A DNA stretch of 24,396 bases from Caloranaerobacter sp050286925 (GCF_050286925.1 NZ_JBFWFX010000021.1:1-24396), one strand, 5' to 3'. Shown: positions 14,441 to 22,205, numbered from the stretch's first letter. The notes: generated by a model from the letters alone, not told the origin. Program-made: numbers and translations.

Positions 14441-14842
14441 TTATTTAATTTCAACCCATACACCGTCAGATTCGACAGCTATTACTTTTCCAGCTTTAGA
14501 TCTTGTTCCAGTATTATCTGAAGAAGATACAGTTTCATCATCTACGATATAGCAATCAGTAAGTACATGAGTTTGAGTCACAGGGTCAGTTACATCATTT
14601 TCAAACTTAAAGCAACCTCTTCTAACCTTTACAGTTATATCTCCATCTTGTCCGCCTGTATTGTCGGCAAATTCTTCAGCTCTTCCCACTGCTATAAGCC
14701 CTGTTGCTTCAACTCCTGGTTTTGCATAACCAGCATCTAAAACAACCAAGCTGCCTTCAAATATTTTTACGTTTGCTTTAACAGGTAATACTAAAATATC
14801 GCCATCTATTTTAGGAGTGTTTCTTCCAGCTGTAAGAGCCAT
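14441..14842 (-). CDS. Capsid decoration/stabilisation-type protein (DUF2190-like)
   Basis: This 133-residue protein lies between the protease/scaffold and major head genes. It is beta-rich, with GDILVLPVKANVKIFEGSLV and a VRRGCFKFEND segment followed by a C-terminal GKVIAVESDGVWVEI strand pair. This small beta-barrel pattern fits the DUF2190/decoration-type proteins usually found next to Mu- and lambda-type capsid genes. Its ATG overlaps the protease stop codon by one base (TAATG). A role on the capsid surface is inferred from the family and place. Confidence 0.78.
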   Translation of the reverse strand: MALTAGRNTPKIDGDILVLPVKANVKIFEGSLVVLDAGYAKPGVEATGLIAVGRAEEFADNTGGQDGDITVKVRRGCFKFENDVTDPVTQTHVLTDCYIVDDETVSSSDNTGTRSKAGKVIAVESDGVWVEIK

Positions 14843-15384
14843 TATTCATCATCCTTTCCATATTTTTCGATATCTTCGTCAGTAATACCAAGCATCTTGT
14901 TTATGCTCAACATAGTATCTGAGCTTACTTGTTTTTTCTTTTGTTTACCATCTCCATTAGCAATTTCCTCAAGAGGAACCACCTGCGGAGCATTTTCAAT
15001 AAAGTTCTTAAATCCAGTTGGGTCTTTTAGAGCATATGTTTCTGCCCACTCTTTTTGAGCTGGAGTGATTTTGCCTGAACTTAATGCAAGCTGTACCAGC
15101 TCGTCACATTCTTTCTTCTGAATTTGCTGTTTTAACTTATTGAATTCTTCAACTGATACATATCCTGCTGGATTTTTCAGAGCTATGATTTTACCTTTCA
15201 CATCTTCAAGTTTTGCATCTTCCTTGAGGTCAAGAAGTTCTAATACTTCTTTGTTGGCAACTACTTCTTGTTCTTGTTTGTTATTAGCTGCTTCTAAAAG
15301 TTTCTTCACAGCTTCAATAATTTGTTCTTCAGTAGCATCTTCTGCGAGGTTTAAAATTTTCGCAAGTTGTTTTAAAAATTCCAT
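14842..15384 (-). CDS. Nested scaffold protein from internal start (Mu gpZ counterpart)
   Basis: Inside the protease gene, ATG at 15382-15384 is preceded by AAGGAGG (15392-15398) with 7 nt spacing, an ideal start site. It would make a 180-residue protein starting MEFLKQLAKILNLAEDATEE, identical to the C-terminal scaffold half of the protease. In Mu and similar phages a separate scaffold protein is made from the 3' half of the I gene. The protein is highly charged and helical, as scaffolds are. The start is well supported by sequence; that it is used in cells is inferred. Confidence 0.85.
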   Translation of the reverse strand: MEFLKQLAKILNLAEDATEEQIIEAVKKLLEAANNKQEQEVVANKEVLELLDLKEDAKLEDVKGKIIALKNPAGYVSVEEFNKLKQQIQKKECDELVQLALSSGKITPAQKEWAETYALKDPTGFKNFIENAPQVVPLEEIANGDGKQKKKQVSSDTMLSINKMLGITDEDIEKYGKDDE

Positions 15385-15855
15385 TTCAAATCCTCCTTCA
15401 TCAAAATTTAGATTATTTATAATTGCCTTCATTCCGTCAATAGCAGGTGTATTGGTAAGTGCGACAGAATGAAGTCTTACAGCCTTATTATCAGATTTTC
15501 TCACCAAGACAACAGGGGAGAGGTATCTGTACTCCTTATTAGCAAGATACTCTTTAGCTTTTTTAGTCCATTCAACCTTTGCTTTTATTCCTTCAGGTGT
15601 ATAAACTAAATCCTTTATCCAGCCCGCTGCTGGTGCTTGTACACCTTCAAGTGTCTGATGCTCATAGTCAATTACTATATCTAAATTTCTTTCCTTGAAA
15701 TACCTATACATCTCATCAAAACTGACTTTATCGACTACGAAAGGTCCTTTTCTTGACATTACTCTTCCTAAAGGTAGTATAAGAATTTCATCAGGAACTC
15801 CATTTATATTTGTGTTGTTTATGATGATATAAAAGTCATTTTTTTTGAACTTCAT
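14842..15855 (-). CDS. Head maturation protease and scaffold (Mu gpI-like)
   Basis: This 337-residue protein has the Mu I-type protease pattern: ILPLGRVMSRKGPF at 26-39, the conserved VIDYEHQTLEG at 61-71, then APAAGWI, RYLSPVV at 110-116 and ALTNTPAIDGM at 132-142. The C-terminal half is charged and coiled-coil-like, the scaffold part, ending in a short helix with MLGITDEDIEKYG. The protease cleaves scaffold and head proteins during procapsid maturation. An internal ATG at codon 158 with a perfect Shine-Dalgarno marks a nested scaffold gene. It is the first gene after the 237-bp gap, with AGGTGA upstream of its ATG. Confidence 0.92.
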   Translation of the reverse strand: MKFKKNDFYIIINNTNINGVPDEILILPLGRVMSRKGPFVVDKVSFDEMYRYFKERNLDIVIDYEHQTLEGVQAPAAGWIKDLVYTPEGIKAKVEWTKKAKEYLANKEYRYLSPVVLVRKSDNKAVRLHSVALTNTPAIDGMKAIINNLNFDEGGFEMEFLKQLAKILNLAEDATEEQIIEAVKKLLEAANNKQEQEVVANKEVLELLDLKEDAKLEDVKGKIIALKNPAGYVSVEEFNKLKQQIQKKECDELVQLALSSGKITPAQKEWAETYALKDPTGFKNFIENAPQVVPLEEIANGDGKQKKKQVSSDTMLSINKMLGITDEDIEKYGKDDE

Positions 15856-15897
15856 TTTTTATCACCTGCTTGTCCAATTTATATTCGTGTTATAACC

Positions 15898-15927
15898 ACG
15901 TTACATGACGTTACACGACGTTACAAA
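15898..15927 (+). repeat. Three tandem 10-bp repeats (ACGTTACAnn)
   Basis: Three copies of ACGTTACA follow each other at exactly 10-bp spacing (15898, 15908, 15918). A degenerate GTTATA copy lies 11 bp to the left (15889). The spacing puts all copies on the same DNA face, as for binding sites of a cooperative protein. It lies in the 237-bp gap, close to the start of the protease gene. Confidence 0.85.
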
Positions 15928-16070
15928 GTAGTGGGTGGTATAATAGAACCTTTTTCAAAAAAATCTTCTTATAACCCCAAAAAAATGCGTTTAAAGGGTA
16001 TATTTATTTTCGATATTGCATATACTATAAATTTAGGTGTTTTTAAAATCATTCAAACCCAGTTATTTCA

Positions 16071-16090
16071 TGTGTTACAACGTGTTACAA
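16071..16090 (+). repeat. Two tandem 10-bp repeats (nGTGTTACAA)
   Basis: Two copies of GTGTTACAA lie at 10-bp spacing (16071 and 16081), just past the gpF stop codon. They share GTTACA and orientation with the three-copy cluster 150 bp away. Together they frame the AT-rich gap. Confidence 0.8.
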
Positions 16091-16092
16091 GA

Positions 16093-16842
16093 TTATTTTC
16101 TATTTTTATAAGCATCTCTTAAGACTTTAGGGTATTTCGATAGGTCTGGTTTCCAATCTGTTTTTGCAGGGTTAGTGCTGAATCCTGGATCAACAGCAAG
16201 AGGTATCAAAATACTTTTAACCATCTTACCCTTAGAAGGATCATAAATCTTTGTTTCTGCCATTTTAGGTACTTCAGTTTCAACTTTTAATCCCATAGCT
16301 TTAACTTGCCTTTCTGAAAGACTTCTTACTCCGCACCTGCATCTATATCCATTTGGAGGATACCAAGTATCCCAAACTTTATGGTTTGCTGGGAAGACTT
16401 TGCCATCCATAGCCAAGTGGGTAGGTCTAGTTTTAGAGTCATTTACTGCATCATACATCCAGTAGGGTCTTGCCTTTAATACACTTGGCTGGGTCATTCT
16501 CCTATAGTGCCCTACATTATATGCAGTTTGTATATTAGTTCTGAATATATTGTCAGCTTGATAAGGAGTAATTCCTTTATAGCCCTTTCTTTCCAAGAAG
16601 TCATTCATTCTCTTTTTAAAATCTTCAATTGTCAAACCTTCATTAAGAGCCTTTTCAATTTCATCCATAAACTTTTTGATAACTTCCAGTGAAGTATACC
16701 CAGAAACAGTAAAAGCTTTTGTCTTATATTGACTGAGCAAACTATCAAATTCATCTTTTGTTACCGGAACTTTTCCTTTAAAATATTCAACTGCTGCTTC
16801 AAAAGTTAAAGGCTCATTAATTATCTTCTGGATGTTCAGCAT
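16093..16842 (-). CDS. Minor head/head morphogenesis protein (Mu gpF-like)
   Basis: This 249-residue protein has the classic gpF/SPP1 gp7 pattern: N-terminal helices, ITPYQADNIFRTNIQTAYN, then MYDAVNDSKTRPTHLAMDGK, the aromatic WYPPNGYRCRCGVRSLS and a short C-terminal basic tail. The C-x-C after GYR and the H of the THLAMDG block are conserved in the family. It is incorporated into the head near the portal and takes part in DNA packaging or delivery. It overlaps the portal gene by 26 bp. No fused toxin domain is present at its C-terminus, unlike some relatives. Confidence 0.92.
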   Translation of the reverse strand: MLNIQKIINEPLTFEAAVEYFKGKVPVTKDEFDSLLSQYKTKAFTVSGYTSLEVIKKFMDEIEKALNEGLTIEDFKKRMNDFLERKGYKGITPYQADNIFRTNIQTAYNVGHYRRMTQPSVLKARPYWMYDAVNDSKTRPTHLAMDGKVFPANHKVWDTWYPPNGYRCRCGVRSLSERQVKAMGLKVETEVPKMAETKIYDPSKGKMVKSILIPLAVDPGFSTNPAKTDWKPDLSKYPKVLRDAYKNRK

Positions 16843-18391
16843 CTTCTCTCATCCTTCCAAGAAGGTCAGCTATAAACATAGTTTTTTGAAGTAGCTCTTG
16901 CAGCTCTTCGCTATCCATTTCCTTGTAGAGCTTTTCGATTATCTTTGGATTGTTGAGCATTTCTTTAAGCTCTTCAAGACTTTTTGCTTTGTCGAGAAGT
17001 TTCTTTAACGGTTTATACATCTCAGCAAATATACCTAAACTCTTTTGTGTAGCTTCATCTGCTAAACTATCTACAGTTTTTTGAAACTTCTTTGATATTG
17101 AAAAGTCTACTTTATTTGAATCTTTATTAACTACTATCTCATCTTTCATAGCCATAGTTTTGAATGGATTAACTATTTTTTGACCTTCTTCGGGTTTTGG
17201 AATTCCAAACTTTTCATATATATGTTCCTCAGATACAGGAAGCCCAATTTCTTTTATAAGAACAGCATATGTTTTAGCTGATTTTTCAAGGTCCTCTGGT
17301 GGTTCATAATGAAACTTTAGGTAGGGAAGACGTCTAACTTCTCCAAAATTAAAATATACTAAAGGTCTTATTACATCTCTTAAAAATGTTTGGGCCAGTG
17401 CCTTACAGTCTGCTTCAATAAGGTCCTGCCTAACTCCATCATGAGTTTTACTAGCAGCATAAGAGCCGCTACTTCCTATCTCAGAAGTAAGAGTTTGCCC
17501 TAAAATAGCTTTAGACATTTCTCTGTTGCAAAAATTCGCAAGAGTTTCATAAACATTTACAGAGCTTGTTTTGTTTGTCTCTATAAATTCAATACTTGTG
17601 CTATCTGGAATAATTCCTGCTGCATCAGAACCAAGTGTTACAAGAGCCTTCATAAGAGCGTCTTTCTCTTCTTCAGAAGTTCCTGCATTATATTTTCCTA
17701 ACCTTACTGGCATACCAAAAGTTTCGCAAAACGATACCCAATCTTTCACATCATAGTTTTTAAAAAGGTACATCCATGCAACAACTCTAAGCACTCCAGC
17801 TCTGACAGGATGTCCTGAACGTGCTTTGTATTTGTGAATTACAAATTTATTTTGCGGTAGTGGTATGCCCATAGGTTCTTCATCAGTTATGAGCCTCATT
17901 ACATTGTTCTCATCCCATAAAAATCTTTTCTGATGAATACTCTTTATATCTTCAATCACTACATACTTGCCGTCATAAGCCCACATTATTTCACTAACAG
18001 CAAACCCTTTTCCTATCGCATCTAAAAGATCCAAGAATATATCTTCAATTGATTCAAGGCTGTATATTACATCAGAAACAAATTCAGCTATTTTTTTATC
18101 TCTTTCATCTTCAGAGTAGGGGAGAATTTCAAAATCTAATCCTATAACTGCATTTTTCCTCGTTTGAAGTTGTGAAAAAAGGTGTGGGTCTTTACTTTCC
18201 ATCTCTTCAAAAAGCTCCATTTGTCTGTAGACATCTCCAGCATCAGCTTCCTTAAAAATAGCTGCAAGTCTTTGGGGTGTTAGCCCGTCAGAAGGGTAAG
18301 TGCTGTACTTGTCATATATGCTTCTTACTGCTATTTCATTCATTATTGGTTTTTTCGAGCTTAATGGTCTTCCAAATGCATCAACTATCAT
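16817..18391 (-). CDS. Portal protein, DUF935 family (Mu gp29-like)
   Basis: This 524-residue protein has the DUF935 portal features: an N-terminal DAFGRPL motif, LTPQRLAAIFKEADAGD, HLFSQLQTRKNAVIGLDFEI split over neighbouring elements, then GFAVSEIMWAYDG and the WMYLFKNYDVKDWVSFCE region with GMPVRLGKY. The C-terminal 100 residues are helical and charged. Portals form the dodecameric ring at one vertex and dock the terminase. It lies directly between large terminase and gpF, the standard Mu order. Length is normal. Confidence 0.95.
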   Translation of the reverse strand: MIVDAFGRPLSSKKPIMNEIAVRSIYDKYSTYPSDGLTPQRLAAIFKEADAGDVYRQMELFEEMESKDPHLFSQLQTRKNAVIGLDFEILPYSEDERDKKIAEFVSDVIYSLESIEDIFLDLLDAIGKGFAVSEIMWAYDGKYVVIEDIKSIHQKRFLWDENNVMRLITDEEPMGIPLPQNKFVIHKYKARSGHPVRAGVLRVVAWMYLFKNYDVKDWVSFCETFGMPVRLGKYNAGTSEEEKDALMKALVTLGSDAAGIIPDSTSIEFIETNKTSSVNVYETLANFCNREMSKAILGQTLTSEIGSSGSYAASKTHDGVRQDLIEADCKALAQTFLRDVIRPLVYFNFGEVRRLPYLKFHYEPPEDLEKSAKTYAVLIKEIGLPVSEEHIYEKFGIPKPEEGQKIVNPFKTMAMKDEIVVNKDSNKVDFSISKKFQKTVDSLADEATQKSLGIFAEMYKPLKKLLDKAKSLEELKEMLNNPKIIEKLYKEMDSEELQELLQKTMFIADLLGRMREDAEHPEDN

Positions 18392-18407
18392 CCTTCACAC
18401 CCCTTAA

Positions 18408-20174
18408 TCAATAAGCACCTTTTTTAAAGCTTAATTTTCTTCTCAAAACAGACATATAGTTAGTAGATTGAGGATTTCCTATTTTTTCAGCAAGTCTTAC
18501 AACCATTTCTAAACAATCTGGACCATCATCATTTGCATCCATCGGATAATTTTTTAACTGTCTAAGTAGTGTCTTGTGTTTCGGATTGAACTTGATGTAC
18601 TTATTCTTTATATATGGCTGAAGGCTTCTTATCCTCATATCCTTATTCCCAATATTATGTATTTCTTCTATTGGAAGATATTCGCCAGTTTTAGCACTTT
18701 CTTTCGCAAGTACATCTTTAAAGAAGTGCTGAAATTGATTTGTTTCAACTCCAAATTTTATATAGCCTTTTTTAAAATCTGTCTTAAGTCTTTTTTGACT
18801 CTCTATTACATCGTTAATGATTACATCTGGATGTCTTTTTTCGATGCTTGCTTCATAAACGTACATATAACCAGTTTTTACGTTTTTAGCAAGCACAATG
18901 ATTGCAGATGTATCACTTCGTTTATTCTTGCCTAAAGATGGATCTATGCCTCCGAAAAATATAAAGCTGCCATCTTTAAAATCTATTTCCGCTTCATTGT
19001 AAAAATCAAACCATTCATCATTGAATACTGCATTGTCTGGGTCAATAGGTTCGTTTTGTATTTCCGAATTAAAACTTGCTTCACCTTCAGATACTTTAAG
19101 TACCATGAGGTCGTAATAGGAGAGTTTTTCTTCCCAAAGCACTTTTGTGCCTTCGAGCATTTCTTCTTTATTATCTTCAAAGAATTTAAGAGCATCTTCT
19201 TCCCTGTGAGGATTTTCAAGGTCAGTAAAAATACTTTCCCATGCATCCCATAAGCTTTGATTTTTCGCAAAAGAGATAATACCTTTATATTTAACGCATT
19301 TATATGCTGGATTTCTCAAAACTTTAGCAAGTAGTCCGTCATAATGCAGCATAGTTCCTATATAGATGATGTCTGTATAGTCATCGCCAGCTTTTGATAC
19401 TGCTTTATAAAACCAATTTGCGAGTTTCCTTCGTTGTTCAGGTGTGTTTACATTCTCGTCATTTTCAACATCGTCTAAAATTATAAGGTCTGGTCTCCAA
19501 TTTCTGTGTCTTCGGCCCCTGATTTTCTTACCTGAACCTATCGCATCAACTTTAATATTCGTGCTTGTAGTGAAGCTGCTGTCAGTCCACTTTTTGCCTT
19601 TCAAATTGCCAAAGTCTTCTATAATAAGTCTATTTTCTTCCAGTTCAACCTTAATATCTCCTAAAAAGCCTTCTGCTTGTTCAGATGAATCCGAAAGTAT
19701 AATGATGTAATGCTTATATTCATATAAAATTGCATGTATTGTATTTTTGAAAGTGAAAGTGGTTGATTTCGCATGTCCCCTCGGAGCAGCAATCCCTCGT
19801 CTGCATCCTTTTAACCTACTTATTTTTCTTCTTGCTTTTGGAGTTATGGGATTAAGCCCCTTCAAAACTCCATCGCTCCATATTTTATTAAGCTCTCTAT
19901 GAAAATCAGGTGACTTTCTTACAAAATAGTGTTTTAAATAAGCTCTTCCAAAATACTCAAGGTCAATTGCTGCTAATTTTTTTCTTAAACCATCTTTACC
20001 AGAAAGAGTAGCTCCAGCTTTATATTCTTCATAAAGCTTTTGTCTGTATCTTGGAAAATTTCCATTTTTCTTAACATATTCAAGAAAGAGCTTTTTTTGA
20101 TATTCCTCCGACTCAATGGCTTCTAAATCTTCTTCTATATCCAGTTCTTTTATATAGTTATCAATATTAATCAT
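18408..20174 (-). CDS. Terminase large subunit (Mu gp28-like)
   Basis: This 588-residue packaging ATPase-nuclease has a Walker A-like APRGHAKST at about residues 130-138, Walker B with DLIILDDVE at about 229-237, and a coupling-type IIYIGTMLHYDG at about 269-280. The nuclease domain starts with GGIDPSLG (D411) and has later acidic residues in NDDGPD. A QNEP motif occurs near 373-376. It powers DNA translocation into the head and cuts the DNA; Mu-like phages package by headful from an integrated copy. It overlaps the small terminase gene by 8 bp. All key motifs are intact. Confidence 0.95.
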   Translation of the reverse strand: MINIDNYIKELDIEEDLEAIESEEYQKKLFLEYVKKNGNFPRYRQKLYEEYKAGATLSGKDGLRKKLAAIDLEYFGRAYLKHYFVRKSPDFHRELNKIWSDGVLKGLNPITPKARRKISRLKGCRRGIAAPRGHAKSTTFTFKNTIHAILYEYKHYIIILSDSSEQAEGFLGDIKVELEENRLIIEDFGNLKGKKWTDSSFTTSTNIKVDAIGSGKKIRGRRHRNWRPDLIILDDVENDENVNTPEQRRKLANWFYKAVSKAGDDYTDIIYIGTMLHYDGLLAKVLRNPAYKCVKYKGIISFAKNQSLWDAWESIFTDLENPHREEDALKFFEDNKEEMLEGTKVLWEEKLSYYDLMVLKVSEGEASFNSEIQNEPIDPDNAVFNDEWFDFYNEAEIDFKDGSFIFFGGIDPSLGKNKRSDTSAIIVLAKNVKTGYMYVYEASIEKRHPDVIINDVIESQKRLKTDFKKGYIKFGVETNQFQHFFKDVLAKESAKTGEYLPIEEIHNIGNKDMRIRSLQPYIKNKYIKFNPKHKTLLRQLKNYPMDANDDGPDCLEMVVRLAEKIGNPQSTNYMSVLRRKLSFKKGAY

Positions 20175-20730
20175 CAGCCATCATCCTTGTTTTAGCTTTT
20201 TCCAAAAGCTCTTTGAGCTCTTTTGCAAGCTGCGGATCGCCTTTAATAGCCTTTAAAATATCTTCTTCAAGTTTTTCAAAAGCAAGATCAATTTTAGCCT
20301 TCATATCTTGCTTAACCTTTTCTTTGTATACTTTTGTCCTTGATAATGCTATGATGAGCCTTCCAGCTTTATCTATAGGCATTGCATCAAACTCTTCCTG
20401 AGCCATTGCTATTTTTTCAGTAAGTGCACTCATCAGCATTTGCATCGTCGCTTCAGTGTAGTCAATTTCAGGATTATTTTTAATCACACTTGCCAAAGCT
20501 TTTGCCTGCTGCTGAGCTTCTATAAGTCTTTGAGTTGCATTGTTAGTTCTAAGAGCATACCTGCCGACAGCACTTTTAGAAATATCGAATCCTTTAGACT
20601 TTAAAAAGTTTGATATTTCTAAATACGTATAACTCGTATCAGCAAGCATCTCATCGACCTTTTGTTTTATCTCTTCAGGTAGTTCATCTATCTTTGACCA
20701 TACTCTTGTTTTTCTTCGCTTTTTTCCCAT
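20167..20730 (-). CDS. Small terminase, DUF3486 (Mu gp27-like)
   Basis: This 187-residue protein has the DUF3486 pattern: a basic N-terminus (GKKRRKTRVWSKIDELPEE), a helix-turn-helix-like segment YLEISNFLKSKGFDISKSAVGRY at about residues 36-58, and a long helical C-terminal half ending LLEKAKTRM. It is the DNA-recognition partner of the large terminase. The start codon follows the stop of the winged-helix gene by overlap of one base, and its end overlaps the large terminase, so the three are coupled. Confidence 0.92.
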   Translation of the reverse strand: MGKKRRKTRVWSKIDELPEEIKQKVDEMLADTSYTYLEISNFLKSKGFDISKSAVGRYALRTNNATQRLIEAQQQAKALASVIKNNPEIDYTEATMQMLMSALTEKIAMAQEEFDAMPIDKAGRLIIALSRTKVYKEKVKQDMKAKIDLAFEKLEEDILKAIKGDPQLAKELKELLEKAKTRMMADD

Positions 20731-21035
20731 CAGATCATCACACCTGGATCTTCTATTGTACCTTCTATTAAGTCTATACCTTTTGCAGTTAATTCTATTT
20801 GATCGTCATCTTCAACATCTTTAAGCATGCCATCGTTTCTTCTTATGTATCCTTTATCTTCTAAATAGCACAAATACTTAGTAACATCTGCTCCTGCTGT
20901 CATACCTCTTGTAATTAATGCTGTTTTAACTTCTCTGACAGAAGTTGAAGATGGATAAAATAAGGTTAATGTCCTTAATATTTGTCCTCTCATTCTTTTG
21001 TTTTTCATTACTTGTGTTTGATCGCTAAAATTCAT
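20730..21035 (-). CDS. Winged-helix phage protein (Mu gp26-position, VpaChn25_0724-like)
   Basis: This 101-residue protein has a winged-helix pattern: MRGQILRTLTLFYPSSTSVRE, TKYLCYLEDKGYIRRND, then an IELTAKGIDLIEGTIEDPGV ending. The ending with a DPGV motif and size of 100 residues are typical of the small DNA-binding-like proteins encoded just before the small terminase in Mu-like phages. Its role is not known; a packaging or late-gene role is possible. A GGAAGTGA-type ribosome site precedes the ATG. Confidence 0.8.
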   Translation of the reverse strand: MNFSDQTQVMKNKRMRGQILRTLTLFYPSSTSVREVKTALITRGMTAGADVTKYLCYLEDKGYIRRNDGMLKDVEDDDQIELTAKGIDLIEGTIEDPGVMI

Positions 21036-21323
21036 TTACTCACTTCCTTTCTGAACGATGACATCATAGATTTTATCTAATTTCTTATCAAGATTACTTA
21101 CAGCTCTGATAAAATCATCTTTTTGAACATACAAAAGTGGTACTTTTGCTTTGTAGTCATTAAAGCTCTTTTCAAGCTCTTCAATTTTATCTGCATTTAG
21201 CTTTATTCGTGTTTGATTGTCTTCTATCTTTGACTCAATGCTCTTTTTCAAATCTTTCACAAAATATGCAATTGTACCTATGCCAAGCATCATTAGTGTT
21301 TGCATTATCCATGTCTTGTCCAT
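21036..21323 (-). CDS. Membrane-anchored coiled-coil protein, lysis-associated
   Basis: This 95-residue protein has one membrane segment near the N-terminus (about residues 7-22, LMMLGIGTIAYFV) followed by a charged helical region (KDLKKSIESKIEDNQTRI, KIEELEKSF) likely to form a coiled coil, ending in KLDKIYDVI. It follows the holin gene and looks like an XhlA- or spanin-like lysis partner, but no family is certain. Gram-positive hosts would not need a spanin, so a holin partner is the better guess. Confidence 0.7.
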   Translation of the reverse strand: MDKTWIMQTLMMLGIGTIAYFVKDLKKSIESKIEDNQTRIKLNADKIEELEKSFNDYKAKVPLLYVQKDDFIRAVSNLDKKLDKIYDVIVQKGSE

Positions 21324-21334
21324 ACGACCACGCC

Positions 21335-21769
21335 TTACCTCATTTGTTTTACTTCTCTAACTTTTTCTTCAATAGTGTTTTTAATATAAACTTCAGCATC
21401 TCCTAAACTTTCATTAAGAACTTTCAAATATTCAGGCTCTAATGTCTTTATTATCTCTTCGTATGCCTCGATAGCTAAAGATTCAAGTTCTTTTCTGTCT
21501 ACCTTTCCGTCTGCTACTGCTTTTCTAAGTTGTTTAGCTGTAGTCTGTTCAATCTTGTTTACAGTTTTTGATGCAACTTCTTCAAGTCTGCTTAAAGCTC
21601 TGTCGAGTAAATATCTTTGCTTCTCATCTTCGATTTTTTTAGTTTCAATTTTTAGTTTTTCTGTAGCTCTTCTAAGATATAGTGTTGCATAAGCACTGCC
21701 TAAAGCTATCAAGCCCAACACTATATTCAGCAATGATTCCATAACAACATTTTGTACCTGCTCTAGCAT
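21335..21769 (-). CDS. Holin, LLH-type (superfamily 6)
   Basis: This encodes about 144 residues from the ATG at 21767-21769, preceded by AGGGGTGA 8 nt away; a GTG 9 nt upstream is in frame but sits inside that ribosome site. The N-terminus carries one membrane segment (about residues 10-33, LLNIVLGLIALGSAYATLYL), followed by a long charged coiled coil. The C-terminal part YLKVLNESLGDAEVYIKNTIEEKV is typical of LLH-family holins. It makes the membrane lesion that releases the endolysin. It is the first gene after the late promoter-like region. Confidence 0.85.
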   Translation of the reverse strand: MLEQVQNVVMESLLNIVLGLIALGSAYATLYLRRATEKLKIETKKIEDEKQRYLLDRALSRLEEVASKTVNKIEQTTAKQLRKAVADGKVDRKELESLAIEAYEEIIKTLEPEYLKVLNESLGDAEVYIKNTIEEKVREVKQMR

Positions 21770-21782
21770 TATATTCACCCCT

Positions 21783-21838
21783 TTTGGAAAATAAAAAAAT
21801 CATAGTATGAGGAAAAATATTCCTCACACTATGATTTT
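21783..21838 (-). terminator. Intrinsic terminator after mor
   Basis: An 18-pair stem with a single mismatch (21796-21814 with 21820-21838) and a 5-nt loop is followed on the minus strand by a T-rich run (21785-21799). This stops transcripts coming from mor. The stem overlaps a promoter-like box, so transcripts that start at that promoter would lose the lower 11 bp of the stem. Confidence 0.9.
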
Positions 21839-21886
21839 ATACCCAAAGCTCCGAACATTCATTTTGTAAAATCCCAAGAATGTTCG
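21829..21886 (-). promoter_or_regulatory. Putative Mor-dependent late promoter
   Basis: On the minus strand a TATAAA box (21836-21841) lies between mor and the holin gene, and no TTGACA-like -35 box is at the right spacing. A 9-bp dyad (CGAACATTC, 21852-21860, and GAATGTTCG, 21878-21886) is centred about 40 bp before the expected start site near 21829. In Mu the Mor protein binds a dyad centred near -43 of the middle promoter, which also lacks a -35 box. This similarity supports an activator-dependent promoter for the late genes. Confidence 0.65.
21852..21886. repeat. Inverted repeat, candidate Mor operator
   Basis: Two perfect 9-bp arms (21852-21860 and 21878-21886) are separated by 17 bp. 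A second smaller palindrome, ATTTT-GT-AAAAT, lies between them (21861-21872). The wide spacing suits a dimeric protein contacting two turns of DNA rather than an RNA hairpin. It is directly downstream of mor. Confidence 0.7.
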
Positions 21887-21890
21887 TAAA

Positions 21891-22205
21891 TTACAGTTCT
21901 TCAAACATAGAAACTTGACCTTTAATAACTACATTTACTTTCTCACATATATTTCTTACTGTTTTTTCGCAGACATTGTATTTTCTTGCAAGTGCTTGTA
22001 TATTATAGCCGTTGTACTCTTCTTTTATTTTTTTATCTCTGATAGTCTTGAAAACACTTTCAGCTTTTGGGATGTATATTGTTGTGCCTCCAAATTCTTT
22101 AGATAATTTATATAGATTATTCACTCCTATAATTTTAGCATATTCGCTATAAGGTGAGGGAAGCATCGTCTCATCTATTTCGTCAATCATCTTCTCCAGA
22201 TTCAT
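21891..22205 (-). CDS. mor: Mor-family transcription activator
   Basis: This 104-residue protein has the Mor pattern: an N-terminal acidic part, then a dimerisation region with YKLSKEFGGTTIYIPKAES (residues about 32-50), and a C-terminal helix-turn-helix, NIQALARKYNVCEKTVRNIC at about 68-87. Mor activates the middle promoter of Mu; here no separate C activator is seen and the late genes follow directly, so this protein probably turns on the late operon itself. It is slightly shorter than Mu Mor. The ATG follows AAGGTGG. A terminator and the candidate operator lie right after it. Confidence 0.9.
   Translation of the reverse strand: MNLEKMIDEIDETMLPSPYSEYAKIIGVNNLYKLSKEFGGTTIYIPKAESVFKTIRDKKIKEEYNGYNIQALARKYNVCEKTVRNICEKVNVVIKGQVSMFEEL

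Larger units (their letters stand above)
15856..16092. promoter_or_regulatory. Non-coding gap between gpF and protease I genes
   Basis: This 237-bp stretch is the longest without a gene. It is very AT-rich and bounded by clusters of direct repeats that contain GTTACA. In Mu the equivalent place, just before gene I, holds the late promoter PI and the strong gyrase site. A -10-like TATTAT (15940-15945, minus strand) is present but has no -35 box, so an activator would be needed. The short frames in the gap lack good start sites. Confidence 0.6.

Noticed and set aside
15970..16060. Minus-strand 27-codon frame (MILKTPKF...) in the gap
   Set aside because: The ribosome site is poor and the peptide has no recognisable pattern; more likely chance.
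15931..16122. Plus-strand frame of 63 codons in the gap between gpF and protease genes
   Set aside because: It starts at a GTG with no ribosome binding site, runs into the gpF gene in antisense, and has a composition expected from AT-rich non-coding DNA. The TATAAT nearby on this strand has no -35 partner.
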